Assembly (NCBI GenBank): GCA_014728145.1
Contig: WJMC01000038.1
Location: 1 to 37,953, forward strand
Source: Candidatus Zixiibacteriota bacterium
GTDB taxonomy: Bacteria > Zixibacteria > MSB-5A5 > JAABVY01
Direction of reading: 5' to 3'
Length of the DNA: 37,953 nt
Shown: piece after piece, positions 1 to 8,636 of the stretch
Numbering within the stretch: the stretch's first letter is position 1
Layout: every line of letters begins with the position of its first letter
Notes under the pieces: model-generated
The model's database searches: none
What the model was told of the DNA's origin: nothing
Seen by the model: only the letters and a program-made list of their open reading frames with translations
Program-made: the position numbers and the translations under genes

Positions 1-323
1 CCATCGGCCAGATTCACTTTCAGAACCCGCGGAGCAAACGCTTCAGCGGCATAAACCTCACCGTCGACGACTTCCAGTCCGCCAAAGAAGTAATTAGTGT
101 AATGATAATAGTTCATGACATTTCCGCTGAGGTCGAGGATATAGATACGGGAATCGAAGCTCTGATGCGCGGTGTAGATCATCATGCTGTCTCCACGCGG
201 AAGGTTTCCCAGCCTGTCAGGATACAGGACCGAATCAGGATAGATCGTCTCCTGCGAAGATGCTGAAGATACAAATATCAGGCCCAGAGCCACACTAATG
301 ATAAGTAATTTTTGCAGACGCAT
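1..323 (-). CDS. Secreted protein of unknown function, 3' part beyond window
   Basis: An open frame starts at the ATG at 321-323 and runs without a stop off the left edge, giving 107 residues. The N-terminus (MRLQKLLIISVALGLIF, then VSSASSQ) is a typical signal peptide with probable cleavage after Ser-Ser/Gln. The mature part contains IYILDLSGNVMNYYHY and a later segment LEVVDGEVYAAEAFAP, which resembles blades of an NHL or YVTN-type beta-propeller. That reading is an inference from a short fragment. In-frame stops lie just upstream, so this ATG is the only possible ATG start. No clear Shine-Dalgarno is seen, and the promoter hexamers lie so close that the mRNA would have almost no leader. 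The gene sits 76 bp downstream of the subtilase-like gene on the same strand. Confidence 0.7.
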   Translation of the reverse strand, partial: MRLQKLLIISVALGLIFVSSASSQETIYPDSVLYPDRLGNLPRGDSMMIYTAHQSFDSRIYILDLSGNVMNYYHYTNYFFGGLEVVDGEVYAAEAFAPRVLKVNLAD

Positions 324-331
324 ACTATATC

Positions 332-359
332 AATATAACAGAAACCGGCGATCCGTCAA
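332..359 (-). promoter_or_regulatory. Candidate sigma70-type promoter for the left-edge secreted protein
   Basis: On the minus strand TTGACG (354-359) and TATATT (332-337) are separated by 16 bp. The start codon at 323 lies only 8 bp beyond the -10 element, so the transcript would be nearly leaderless. Inferred from hexamers only. Confidence 0.4.
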
Positions 360-399
360 GTACACCCGATGCCTGACCTCATGTTATCTCTTCAGATCC

Positions 400-3300
400 T
401 CAGCAATCCGGATTGCCGTCACCGTCGGTATCGCAGGGTGTATTCCCTCCCGCGAAAGCATAATTAATGATAAATACGGCGTCGGAAACATCCACGCTGT
501 CGTCGCAGTTGGCATCTCCCGATTCCAGGGGATCAGGTGCTGTGCCTCCCGCAAACGCGTAATTGATGATAAATACCGCATCGGAAACATCCACAGACTG
601 ATCGCTGTTGGCATCTCCGCAGATATAAGTTGCTGTCTCCGGGATTGTTACATCCTGGTCGGCGGGAGTATTGGTTACTATCTTGACGCTGTCGGATGGG
701 AAGGTGACGATTATTGAATCGACCATCCTGCACATTCCCAGGCCGAATTCCGCTGTCAAAGAGTTCTGCGAACACAGTCCTGAACCGGCGCGGATTTCGC
801 GAATCTGGGTACTGCCACAGGCAACAACTTTAACTTTGGCCCCGATTCCGGAGGTGTTCGATTCAGTACCGACGACATCGACATGAATCCAGTGATTGGC
901 GGTACCGATTTTGTTTTCGAAAAGCTTATTCTGGTAAGGGTTATTGTTTGTTATAAATATATCCAGATCACCGTCGCTGTCGAAATCGGCCAAGGCTGTA
1001 GTGGTACCCGGGGCATAGTTTTTGAGGATATTGCTGGCGGCATCGACAAAGCTGTTACCTCCCTCATTGCGCAGTAGCCTGCTCTGACCGCTGGAGGATC
1101 CCATCGCCAGGTAGATGTCCAAATCACCGTCATTGTCGTAGTCACCCATCGCGCAGCCATAGCCGTAACCGAAATCGCTCAAAGGTGAAGAGCTGATATC
1201 AGTGAATGATCCCCCGCCGTCGTTACGCAACAGCTTGTTATTGCCATTATAAGTTACCAGAAACAGGTCAAGGTCGAGGTCATTATCGGTATCACCCCAG
1301 GCTACCCCCATTGTATTGCCGGCATCTCCCAGAGGTCCGGAGGTGACATCTGTAAAGCTACCCCCGCCGTCATTGCGGAAGAGTTTGTTGGCTGATCCAT
1401 TATTTGCCAGGTAAATATCGGCATCGCCGTCGTTGTCGTAATCGCCCCAGCTCACTCCGGTGCTGTTGCCTGGATCCGCTAACACCGTCGGGGTGACATC
1501 GGTAAAAGTGCCCCCGCCGTCGTTGCGTAAAAGCTTATTGGCCGAACCGAAGTTTGCCATGTATATATCGAGATCGCCATCTTTGTCGTAATCTGCCCAG
1601 GTGACTCCGAAGGTGTCGCCTGTATGCCCCAAAGGTCCGCTGGTGACATCGACAAAAGTATCGTTGCCGTCGTTGCGAAAGAGCTTGTTTGCCATGCCGT
1701 CACCTTTTCCAAGATAGAGGTCGAGGTCACCATCGCCGTCATAGTCGCCCCAGGCCACTCCGAGACCGTCGCGCAGGTCGCCGGGCGGACTGCCGGAGAT
1801 GGTTGTAAAGCTTCCACCGCCGTCGTTTCTGTAGAGCCGACTTCCGTAATTATAGCTGGAGATGTACAGGTCGTGGTCGCCGTCGTTATCGTAATCTCCC
1901 CATGCGGTACCATAACCACTGCTGTTGAGCGGGGAAGTGGTTATGTCTACCCAGGTATAGGCTAAATAGATTGAATCGAATGCTTTTTTGAGGTCGGGGC
2001 GCGGTCCGATATGGCCGCTGGATGGGGATACCTGCGGAGTGCCTGTCGCGATCAGTAAGTCGCGCAGGTATTCCGGTGTGGGAACCGAAGTGGATACATT
2101 GGCTTTCCAGTAACCGACACAGCAGGCGATTGCCCCCGCCACACAGGGTGCGGCGCTTGAAGTACCGGCAAAACCGCGGGTGAAGTAATAGTATAGTCCG
2201 TCGGAATTGAACAGATCACCGTAACCGGTAGTGTAGACATTCTCGCCCTGTCCCTGCAGATCGAAACGACTTCCATAGCTGGAGTAGTTCAATCTCTCCA
2301 GGTCTCCCTCCGGTCCGGCCGGAAGCGAACCACCAGGAAAAGCTCCCCCGGCACCGACGATGACCGCGCCGGAGTTGCCGTACCATGTGAGATTGTCTGT
2401 GTCAATACCGGTCAAAGTCGTGGGCGCGCCGCCATTGCCACCTACTTCGACCACACTGATTCCTTTGGCTATGGCGGTCTCTATGGCGGCATAGACCGCG
2501 TTGTAGTTCTGCGAATTGGGATGATAGTTAAGCCACCACTCTATAGGTATCAGGTCGGGATGAGAGGTGTTTGGATCGCTGTAATCCCACTGCTGTTCGA
2601 GCAGGATGACATCTCCGGGCGACAGCGCGTCGATGGTGTAAAGTAACGCGCCGGGCACATTCCATTCGGGCGGACTGCCGTAATAGGTTCCACAGGTCTT
2701 GAGCGTAGCCTGATTACAGATACCTGTCGTACCCCAGGAATTGACATCAGCAACCAGCATACCGATCACCGCAGTGCCGTGGTCATCGGTTTCACCCGGC
2801 GGAAGCGCGATCGGGTTGGGATTGATCTGTGAACCCGGTCCTTTACTTATATCGCTATGATAGAGCGTCCAGCCATACTCGAGATCGCAGACTGTAACAC
2901 CCTGACCTTTACCGCCGTTATGACCCCAGGCATACTCAGTATCCATACCGGTCGGTGTGGCCGTAGCCGGATCGAGATAAAACTGCGAATCAATATAATA
3001 GCCGGGCGACGGAAGCCGTACCGGACGAGGTACCGGGCGGGCCAGAATCACTTCCGGGAGTTGTTCCAGCTTACTGCTGATTTCCCAGACATCCGCATCG
3101 GATGATATCCTCAAGCGGTAGGTATTGTTCAGGTTGTAGAGGTCCCTGCCTGATCGAGACTCACCGATTTCTTCGAGCTGATCAATTTTCTCCTCCGGCA
3201 GATCGCAGATTCTTTTCCACTCCGCGAATGCGAGGCCGGAAAGGACATCCTCGAGACCATCCAGAGACCTGCCGGCTGCCATATCTGTGAGCTGACCGGA

Positions 3301-3474
3301 GCGAAGCCGTATTTGCGAACCCTTTTCAAACATCACCTCGATCAAGTCTCGTTCTGCCATGTACGGCCGCGAAACAGCCGGATTGCTGTTGGACGAATCG
3401 GCTAATATGTTTATTCCATTCGATACCAAAGCAAATATAACAATGCTTAGAATAGAGATAACCTGCTTGTTCAT
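400..3474 (-). CDS. Secreted subtilisin-like protease with FG-GAP repeats, ASPIC/UnbV domain and dockerin-like tail
   Basis: A 1024-residue secreted protein. The N-terminus from MNKQVISILSIVIFALVSNG is a signal peptide. A S8 (subtilase) catalytic domain follows: Asp197 in VTVCDLEYGW, His232 in DDHGTAVIGM, Asn347 of the oxyanion hole in VGGNGG, and nucleophile Ser439 in GTSSAAP, so the triad is complete. Seven FG-GAP/VCBS repeats of about 50 residues (WGDYDNDGDxDLY...NKLxRNDGGGSF) cover roughly residues 525-855. An ASPIC/UnbV-like domain and the 73-residue dockerin-like module end the protein. Twenty upstream in-frame residues were left out because the ATG at 3472-3474 begins the signal peptide and has GGGGG seven bases upstream. 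It probably degrades protein outside the cell. The repeats may bind calcium and form a propeller. The substrate is unknown. Confidence 0.92.
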   Translation of the reverse strand: MNKQVISILSIVIFALVSNGINILADSSNSNPAVSRPYMAERDLIEVMFEKGSQIRLRSGQLTDMAAGRSLDGLEDVLSGLAFAEWKRICDLPEEKIDQLEEIGESRSGRDLYNLNNTYRLRISSDADVWEISSKLEQLPEVILARPVPRPVRLPSPGYYIDSQFYLDPATATPTGMDTEYAWGHNGGKGQGVTVCDLEYGWTLYHSDISKGPGSQINPNPIALPPGETDDHGTAVIGMLVADVNSWGTTGICNQATLKTCGTYYGSPPEWNVPGALLYTIDALSPGDVILLEQQWDYSDPNTSHPDLIPIEWWLNYHPNSQNYNAVYAAIETAIAKGISVVEVGGNGGAPTTLTGIDTDNLTWYGNSGAVIVGAGGAFPGGSLPAGPEGDLERLNYSSYGSRFDLQGQGENVYTTGYGDLFNSDGLYYYFTRGFAGTSSAAPCVAGAIACCVGYWKANVSTSVPTPEYLRDLLIATGTPQVSPSSGHIGPRPDLKKAFDSIYLAYTWVDITTSPLNSSGYGTAWGDYDNDGDHDLYISSYNYGSRLYRNDGGGSFTTISGSPPGDLRDGLGVAWGDYDGDGDLDLYLGKGDGMANKLFRNDGNDTFVDVTSGPLGHTGDTFGVTWADYDKDGDLDIYMANFGSANKLLRNDGGGTFTDVTPTVLADPGNSTGVSWGDYDNDGDADIYLANNGSANKLFRNDGGGSFTDVTSGPLGDAGNTMGVAWGDTDNDLDLDLFLVTYNGNNKLLRNDGGGSFTDISSSPLSDFGYGYGCAMGDYDNDGDLDIYLAMGSSSGQSRLLRNEGGNSFVDAASNILKNYAPGTTTALADFDSDGDLDIFITNNNPYQNKLFENKIGTANHWIHVDVVGTESNTSGIGAKVKVVACGSTQIREIRAGSGLCSQNSLTAEFGLGMCRMVDSIIVTFPSDSVKIVTNTPADQDVTIPETATYICGDANSDQSVDVSDAVFIINYAFAGGTAPDPLESGDANCDDSVDVSDAVFIINYAFAGGNTPCDTDGDGNPDC
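403..621 (-). repeat. 73-residue dockerin-like C-terminal module, copy 1
   Basis: Two EF-hand-like loops (DANSDQSVDVSD and DANCDDSVDVSD), each followed by an FIINYAFAGG helix, then PCDTDGDGNPDC and the stop. Cysteines fall at module positions 1, 39, 63 and 73. The same module ends four other proteins in the window. Confidence 0.9.
905..1902 (-). repeat. Seven tandem FG-GAP/VCBS coding repeats
   Basis: The coding sequence repeats about every 150 bp inside the subtilase gene. Each unit encodes W-G-D-Y-D-x-D-G-D-x-D-(L/I)-Y near its start and a KLxRNDGGGSF segment about 18 residues later. The acidic DxDxDG motif is a calcium-binding loop in known FG-GAP blades. The last unit is the most divergent. 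Confidence 0.9.
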
Positions 3475-3611
3475 TAGTACCCCCAGGGATAAAAATTTAT
3501 AAAATCGGTTTATGTAGCCATAATAACGACGCACGAACCTATTTCGATTTTACCCCTGTGAAGATGTAACTCTCAATTCTGTGGCTTGCAGATGATAGGA
3601 ACTCTACTCTC

Positions 3612-3639
3612 ATTTTACCGGATTGCGGTTTTTTGTCAA
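3612..3639 (-). promoter_or_regulatory. Sigma70-type promoter for the subtilase gene
   Basis: On the minus strand TTGACA (3634-3639) and TAAAAT (3612-3617) are separated by 16 bp, close to consensus. Transcription would start near 3605 and leave a leader of about 130 nt before the ATG at 3474. Confidence 0.6.
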
Positions 3640-3710
3640 GCATTATTCCATAGATGGGGAGATTTGTCCTGTTTTTTGATAGCTGGAACAGAACCTGGCC
3701 GGTCGCTGTT

Positions 3711-3738
3711 TTAACAGGTATGGATTTTATAGTATTAT
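3711..3738 (+). promoter_or_regulatory. Candidate promoter for the dsbD-redoxin pair
   Basis: TTAACA (3711-3716) and TATTAT (3733-3738) are 16 bp apart, and the dsbD ATG follows 9 bp later. The -35 lies in the small inverted repeat CTGTTTTAACAG (3707-3718), which could be an operator. It is divergent from the subtilase promoter. Confidence 0.4.
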
Positions 3739-3746
3739 GCTAAAGT

Positions 3747-5885
3747 ATGCGGGGTAAGGCATTGATTACCAGCAAAGTAATACACCTGATCGTTTTCCTG
3801 GTTGCGATATCGGCAGGTTTGAACAATAGTCCAGTAAAGGCCGAAGCTGTTCGGGTCGGTCATGTCGAAGCGGAGCTTGTATCCGAGGTCGATGAGATCA
3901 GTCCGGGGCAGTCGATCTGGGTTGGACTGCACCTGAAGATGGATGATAAGTGGCATGTCTACTGGCGAAATCCGGGCGATGCCGGGCTTCCACCGAAGAT
4001 AAACTGGGATCTTCCGGATGGTTTCGAAGCTGGCTCAATCACCTGGCCACACCCGGAACGTATTGAGGTTGAGCCGGTTACGAGTTTCGGCTACTATCGC
4101 GAGGTGCTTCTGCCGGTTCGCCTGACAGTCCCGGAATCGATACAAATCGATGATACCGTTGAGCTTAAAGCAAATCCTGAATGGCTGGTTTGCAAACAGG
4201 TATGTATACCCGGGGAAGCGGAGTTGAGCCTCAGGCTGCCTGTCAGCCAGGATCATCCGAGCTACAATACTGCCTGGTCGGATAAATTCAACCAGGTCAG
4301 AAATAATCTGCCGTTAAAAGAGCATGGCTGGAAGATCAGTGTTTCCGGTGATGAAACCGGCTTTTCAGTCGAACTGGTAAAACCACAGTGGTTTGAAGCC
4401 GATATCGGCCAGATTAACTTCTTTCCATATAAACAGGGAGTTGTCGATATTTCCTCAATACAGGAAATGACGACTAATGATTCCGGATACGTTCTGTTGA
4501 TAGACCGCAACCCGAATCTTAAACAGATACCAGACAGCCTGTCTGGAGTCCTGGTATCGTCTTCCGGATGGCGGGGGCCGGATTCAGAGCAAGCGATCGA
4601 ATTTGTACTGCCGGTTACGAGCGATCGTCCGGAGGCCGAAGCGCTGGCTTCAATAAATATATGGCAAGCGCTTCTGTTTGCCTTTATTGGCGGGATGATA
4701 TTGAACCTGATGCCCTGCGTTTTGCCGGTACTGTCGATAAAGATTTTAGGTTTTGTCAATCAGGCCGGCGAGGAGCGCGGAAAGATCTTCGCCCATGGCC
4801 TCATTTTTACAGCCGGTGTGCTGCTGTCGTTTATCGCTCTGGCAGTAGTTTTGATTTTACTGCGCGCCGGAGGTCAGGAACTGGGCTGGGGATTTCAGCT
4901 CCAGTCGCCGGGATTTCTGGCCGGGCTGTCGATTTTCATGTTCCTGTTTGCCTTAAATCTACTGGGCGTATTTGAAATCGGCACCAGCCTGACCCGTCTC
5001 GATGCCGGGCAGTCCTCCGGATGGTCCGGCTCATTTCTGAACGGCGTGACCGCGACTGTGGTGGCGACACCCTGTACCGCGCCGTTTATGGGGTCGGCCC
5101 TGGGATTCTCGCTCTCGCAACCGGCCTGGGTGTCGCTATCGATCTTCCTCTTTCTGGGGCTCGGGATGGCGTTTCCCTACCTGATTCTGTCTGCTTTTCC
5201 GCGTTTTCTCAAGCTTTTGCCAAAACCGGGGCGCTGGATGGAATCACTTAAGCAATTTATGGGCTTTTTGCTTTTGGCTACCGTGATCTGGCTGGCATGG
5301 GTTTTGGGAGTGCAGGCGGGTGTGAATTCCGTTGCGGTTTTGATGATCGCGTTGCTTGTATCAGCCCTGGGTGGCTGGATCTATGGGCGCTGGGGAGGAC
5401 AGGTCAGTTCTTCTTCGGCACGAACTGTCGCGACACTTTTGGCAATCGTTTTGATCCTCGGGAGTTTCGGGTTTTCCGTGAGCGGAGTTGGATTGATGGC
5501 GGTCGACGAAGGGATCAGTTATCAGTTTTCCGGTGATGGTCTCGACTGGTTAAAATTCGACCCGGATCATGTAGCTGAACTAATCGAATCCGGCCAGCCG
5601 GTTTTTATCGATTTCACTGCCGCATGGTGCCTGAGTTGCCAGGTCAATGAAAAAGTAGCGTTCGGCTCCGAGGAAGTTCGTCAAAGGATCGCCGACCTGG
5701 GAGTGACCACATTTAAGGCAGACTGGACCAGGCGCGATGACACAATTACACGAGCGCTGGCGGAGTACGGGCGTAACAGCGTGCCCCTGTATGTTCTTCA
5801 CACCAATGATGGCGAGGAAATCATATTGCCGGAAATCATCACGCCTGAGATAGTTCTCGATGCCTTGAATAAAATCGACAGTTGA
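3747..5885 (+). CDS. dsbD: DsbD-type protein-disulfide reductase (envelope electron transporter)
   Basis: A 712-residue inner-membrane protein that carries electrons from cytoplasmic thioredoxin to thiol proteins outside the membrane. A signal peptide (about 1-32) leads a periplasmic DsbD-alpha-like beta domain with cysteines C149 and C153 (WLVCKQVCIPGE). A membrane domain from about residue 305 follows, with the two redox cysteines C324 (LMPCVLPVLSIK) and C443 (ATPCTAPFMGS). A C-terminal thioredoxin domain carries C628-L-S-C631 (AAWCLSCQVNE). All three cysteine pairs needed for the relay are present. The next gene, 44 bp downstream, encodes a redoxin lipoprotein that could be the electron acceptor. 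No strong ribosome-binding site precedes the ATG. A role in cytochrome c maturation or periplasmic peroxide reduction is possible and cannot be settled here. Confidence 0.93.
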   Translation: MRGKALITSKVIHLIVFLVAISAGLNNSPVKAEAVRVGHVEAELVSEVDEISPGQSIWVGLHLKMDDKWHVYWRNPGDAGLPPKINWDLPDGFEAGSITWPHPERIEVEPVTSFGYYREVLLPVRLTVPESIQIDDTVELKANPEWLVCKQVCIPGEAELSLRLPVSQDHPSYNTAWSDKFNQVRNNLPLKEHGWKISVSGDETGFSVELVKPQWFEADIGQINFFPYKQGVVDISSIQEMTTNDSGYVLLIDRNPNLKQIPDSLSGVLVSSSGWRGPDSEQAIEFVLPVTSDRPEAEALASINIWQALLFAFIGGMILNLMPCVLPVLSIKILGFVNQAGEERGKIFAHGLIFTAGVLLSFIALAVVLILLRAGGQELGWGFQLQSPGFLAGLSIFMFLFALNLLGVFEIGTSLTRLDAGQSSGWSGSFLNGVTATVVATPCTAPFMGSALGFSLSQPAWVSLSIFLFLGLGMAFPYLILSAFPRFLKLLPKPGRWMESLKQFMGFLLLATVIWLAWVLGVQAGVNSVAVLMIALLVSALGGWIYGRWGGQVSSSSARTVATLLAIVLILGSFGFSVSGVGLMAVDEGISYQFSGDGLDWLKFDPDHVAELIESGQPVFIDFTAAWCLSCQVNEKVAFGSEEVRQRIADLGVTTFKADWTRRDDTITRALAEYGRNSVPLYVLHTNDGEEIILPEIITPEIVLDALNKIDS

Positions 5886-5929
5886 TCGAATCAGACGATC
5901 AGCAAATTCCATAGTAAAAGGAGTAGAAA

Positions 5930-6610
5930 GTGAAAGCACTTAAAATTTACGCAGTTTTGTTCAGCCTGGTATTTATCGTTGTCGCCTGTGAATCGGGAGG
6001 TGATCAGGCGCAGACCGAATCCTCCGCAGAAGCCCGGATGAGCTCAGCGGATAAGGAAACTCATTCCGGCACTGCCACTGTTAGCGAACCCGCACCCGAT
6101 TTTACGCTGACTTCAACTGCCGGTAAGACGCACAGCCTGTCAGATTTTTCCGGTAAGTATGTCATCCTGGAGTGGATAAATTTCGATTGTCCATTTGTTA
6201 AGAAGCATTACCGCTCAGGTAATATGCAGGAGATTCAGAAGAAGTATCGTGAAGAAGGCGCGGTCTGGCTGACAATCTGTTCATCGGCTCCGGGAAAGCA
6301 GGGTTATTTCGAAGGTCAGGCTCTGGATGATCGAATCGAAAAAGAGAACTGGATGGGCGATGCCTACCTGCTCGATTCGGATGGGAAGGTCGGTAAGATG
6401 TATGCCGCCAAAACCACGCCGCATATGTATATAATCGATCCTGACGGGGTTCTGCTCTATGCCGGCGCGATCGACGACACCCCCTCGACCAAGCAGGAGG
6501 ATATCCCTAAATCGATCAATTACGTGGTAGAGGCGATGACTGCATCCATGGCCGGCGAAGAGGTCGATCCCAGCTACACCAAAGCCTATGGTTGTTCGGT
6601 GAAGTATTAA
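5930..6610 (+). CDS. Redoxin (AhpC/TSA-like, thioredoxin fold) lipoprotein
   Basis: A 226-residue envelope protein with a GTG start preceded by AAAAGGAG. The N-terminus ends in a lipobox-like VVAC with C20 as the probable lipidated cysteine, followed by a Ser/Glu/Thr-rich linker to about residue 50. The thioredoxin-fold domain has the AhpC/TSA-type features APDFTLTSTAGKTHSLSDF and EWINFDCPFVKKHY, with the likely active cysteine at C87. A second cysteine occurs in TICSSAPGKQ and a third, C222, near the C-terminus. The CPF motif differs from the PxxxTxxC of classical peroxiredoxins, so the enzyme may be a peroxiredoxin-like reductase rather than a true peroxidase. It follows dsbD by 44 bp, which suggests that DsbD keeps it reduced. 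A strong terminator ends the pair. Confidence 0.85.
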   Translation: MKALKIYAVLFSLVFIVVACESGGDQAQTESSAEARMSSADKETHSGTATVSEPAPDFTLTSTAGKTHSLSDFSGKYVILEWINFDCPFVKKHYRSGNMQEIQKKYREEGAVWLTICSSAPGKQGYFEGQALDDRIEKENWMGDAYLLDSDGKVGKMYAAKTTPHMYIIDPDGVLLYAGAIDDTPSTKQEDIPKSINYVVEAMTASMAGEEVDPSYTKAYGCSVKY

Positions 6611-6674
6611 GTTGATCAGACTGACCGATAAGCCAGTAAACTTACAACGGATTAATCAGTTTTGAAAATAAGAG

Positions 6675-6702
6675 CGGGCAGGTTCTGAGATGAACCTGCC
6701 CG
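6675..6702. terminator. Bidirectional intrinsic terminator between the redoxin gene and hcp
   Basis: A perfect 11-bp stem (CGGGCAGGTTC / GAACCTGCCCG) with a 6-nt loop is followed by TTTGATATATT and preceded by an A-rich stretch. It lies between two convergent genes and can serve both. Confidence 0.85.
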
Positions 6703-6714
6703 TTTGATATATTA

Positions 6715-8379
6715 TCATGCGCTCGCGGTCGGGGAAAGAATCTCATCCAGGTCTTCTTCTACCGTTGTTACACCCCGCAGACCGAATTTGTCGCTCAATA
6801 TCGCGAGTACATCGGGACTGACAAAGGCCGGCAGGCTGGGGCCCAGGCGGATATTCTCAATACCCAAATAGAGAAGTGTAAGCAGGATACAGACTGCCTT
6901 CTGCTCATACCAGCTGAGTACGAGAGTCAATGGCAGATCGTTTACATCGCAATTAAAAGCATCCGCCAGTGACTGCGCGATCTTGATTGCCGAGTAGGCG
7001 TCATTGCACTGACCGACATCCAGCATCCGGGGAAGATCGCCGATCTGGCCGAAATCGAGCTTATTGAACCGGTACTTTCCGCAGGCCAGGGTCATAATCA
7101 GGCAGTCTTCTGGTACCGCCTGAGCCATCTCGGTAAAATAGTTGCGACCGCTTTTAGCGCCGTCACATCCGCCAATCAGAAAGAAATGCCGGATTTGCTG
7201 ATCCTTGACTGCCTTGACGATATCGCCGGCCACCGATGATACCGCGTTGTGGCCGAAACCGGTCATAGTAAACGCCGGTTCATCATCTTCGTTAAACCCG
7301 GGAGAATTCTGGGCAGACTCGATCACTTCCGAGAAATCATAGCCGTCGATATGTCGTACGCCGGGCCACTCTACCAGCCCGCTGGTGTAAATCCGGTCCT
7401 TGTAGCTGTCACGGGGTTCCTGTATACAGTTAGTTGTCATCAGGATCGGTCCCGGGAAAGCGTCGAACTCCCGTTTCTGCTTCTGCCAGGCACCGCCGTA
7501 ATTGCCGACCAGGTGTTCGTATTTTTGCAACTCGGGATAACCATGGCAGGGAAGCATTTCACCGTGGGTATAGATATTAATACCGGTTCCCTCGGTCTGC
7601 TTGAGCAGTTCGGCCAGATCCTTGAGATCGTGACCTGAGACCAGTATCGCTTTGCCCGCAACAGGAGTGGTGCGCACTTTGGTCGGCCTGGGATGCCCGT
7701 AAGCTCCCGTATTGGCCTGGTCCAGAAGCTCCATGACACGGTAGTTGACTTTCCCGACATCCAGAGCCATAGTCGTCAGTTGCTCAGGATCGGCAGGTTT
7801 TTCGGCCAGAAACCCCAGCGCTTGCTCGAAAAATGCATAGATATCGTCATCTTCCTGCCCCAGTATATAGGCGTGATGAGCGTAGGCGGCACTGCCCTTG
7901 AGACCGTACATGATCAATTCCTGTAATCCTGCGACATCGTGGCCGTAAGCCTGCAGGCGGATTTCGGGAGTCAGGTTCTGGCCGGTTTCGATCAATGATT
8001 TGAGATCGTCAGGCAGGGGTTTGACTTCGAAAGGAATATCCTCGTTGAGCTTATCCGCGTGGTCGCTGAGGAGTTCGCGATGTTGGGCCAGAGCCTGCGC
8101 GAGGTATTCCTCGCCTGTTTTGATCATACGGGCGATGTTTTCCGGGTCAAAATTGACATTGGTTACAGTGGTGAAGAGCGCTTCCATAATGAAGCGGTCG
8201 ATGTCACGGCTTACCTTCCCGGCTTTCCGGGATTCTGAGGCGAACCATCCGAGTTTCTTGCTGGTATCCACAAGCAGGTCTTGCAGTTTGGCGGTTTCGG
8301 GACTTTTACCGCAGACGCCGCGCTTGGTGCATCCGCTTCCACCGGCGGTCTGTTCGCATTGAAAACAAAACATACTCAT
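6715..8379 (-). CDS. hcp: Hybrid cluster protein (Hcp, hydroxylamine/NO reductase family)
   Basis: A 554-residue cytoplasmic iron-sulfur enzyme of the Hcp family, linked in other bacteria to nitric oxide and hydroxylamine detoxification under anaerobic conditions. The N-terminus MSMFCFQCEQT begins the cysteine pattern C-x2-C-x8-C-x5-C (CFQC...GC TKRGVC), which is the spacing of class I Hcp from strict anaerobes. The body contains typical Hcp segments such as TTNCIQEPRDSYKDRIYTSG, GGCDGAKSGRNYF and DVGQCNDAYSAIKIA. The open frame continues 52 codons upstream, but the ATG at 8377-8379 is chosen because AAGGAG lies 9 bases before it and the family starts at MFCFQC. The gene stands alone on the minus strand with an HcpR/FNR-type box 106 bp upstream of the start. 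Confidence 0.95.
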   Translation of the reverse strand: MSMFCFQCEQTAGGSGCTKRGVCGKSPETAKLQDLLVDTSKKLGWFASESRKAGKVSRDIDRFIMEALFTTVTNVNFDPENIARMIKTGEEYLAQALAQHRELLSDHADKLNEDIPFEVKPLPDDLKSLIETGQNLTPEIRLQAYGHDVAGLQELIMYGLKGSAAYAHHAYILGQEDDDIYAFFEQALGFLAEKPADPEQLTTMALDVGKVNYRVMELLDQANTGAYGHPRPTKVRTTPVAGKAILVSGHDLKDLAELLKQTEGTGINIYTHGEMLPCHGYPELQKYEHLVGNYGGAWQKQKREFDAFPGPILMTTNCIQEPRDSYKDRIYTSGLVEWPGVRHIDGYDFSEVIESAQNSPGFNEDDEPAFTMTGFGHNAVSSVAGDIVKAVKDQQIRHFFLIGGCDGAKSGRNYFTEMAQAVPEDCLIMTLACGKYRFNKLDFGQIGDLPRMLDVGQCNDAYSAIKIAQSLADAFNCDVNDLPLTLVLSWYEQKAVCILLTLLYLGIENIRLGPSLPAFVSPDVLAILSDKFGLRGVTTVEEDLDEILSPTASA

Positions 8380-8484
8380 CTTATGATCACTCCTTTGCAT
8401 TTGTCGTTTTTCTAATTTATTGCAGTTCCGCAATCTCTTTCTGTCTTGTTGAACCGGAATAAAACAGGTTTGGATGATATAACT

Positions 8485-8500
8485 TTTGACCCAGGTCAAA
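8485..8500 (-). promoter_or_regulatory. HcpR/FNR-family operator upstream of hcp
   Basis: The 16-bp sequence TTTGACCCAGGTCAAA is a perfect inverted repeat (TTTGACC-N2-GGTCAAA) and contains TTGAC-N4-GTCAA. This is the form known for HcpR in sulfate reducers and for related CRP/FNR-family nitrosative-stress regulators. On the minus strand a -10-like TTTTAT (8459-8464) is centred 31 bp downstream of the box centre. This fits activation from a site near -41.5. No hcpR-like gene is in the window. Confidence 0.75.
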
Positions 8501-8571
8501 TTTGATAAATTTTCTCGGGATTTTTTTGCTGACAATTGCGGTTTCTGATAATATCGTATCGCAAATAGATG

Positions 8572-8599
8572 TTGACTAATTTTAAGATGTTAGTATATT
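8572..8599 (+). promoter_or_regulatory. Sigma70-type promoter upstream of the leader ORF and papain-like protease
   Basis: TTGACT (8572-8577) and TATATT (8594-8599) are separated by 16 bp. Transcription would start near 8606 and read a leader with a hairpin, then the 46-codon ORF at 8728, then the protease gene. Confidence 0.55.
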
Positions 8600-8636
8600 G
8601 GTAGTGCGTGATTTAGTGCTATAAGTGAATACTTCT

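Noticed and set aside
905-1902. Regular about 150-bp repeats, considered as a tandem DNA repeat or CRISPR
   Set aside because: The repeats are in frame and encode FG-GAP blades; there are no short identical repeats with spacers.
8380-8535. 52-codon N-terminal extension of hcp
   Set aside because: The ATG at 8379 has a good ribosome-binding site and gives the normal Hcp start; the extension would run over the promoter and the HcpR-type box region.
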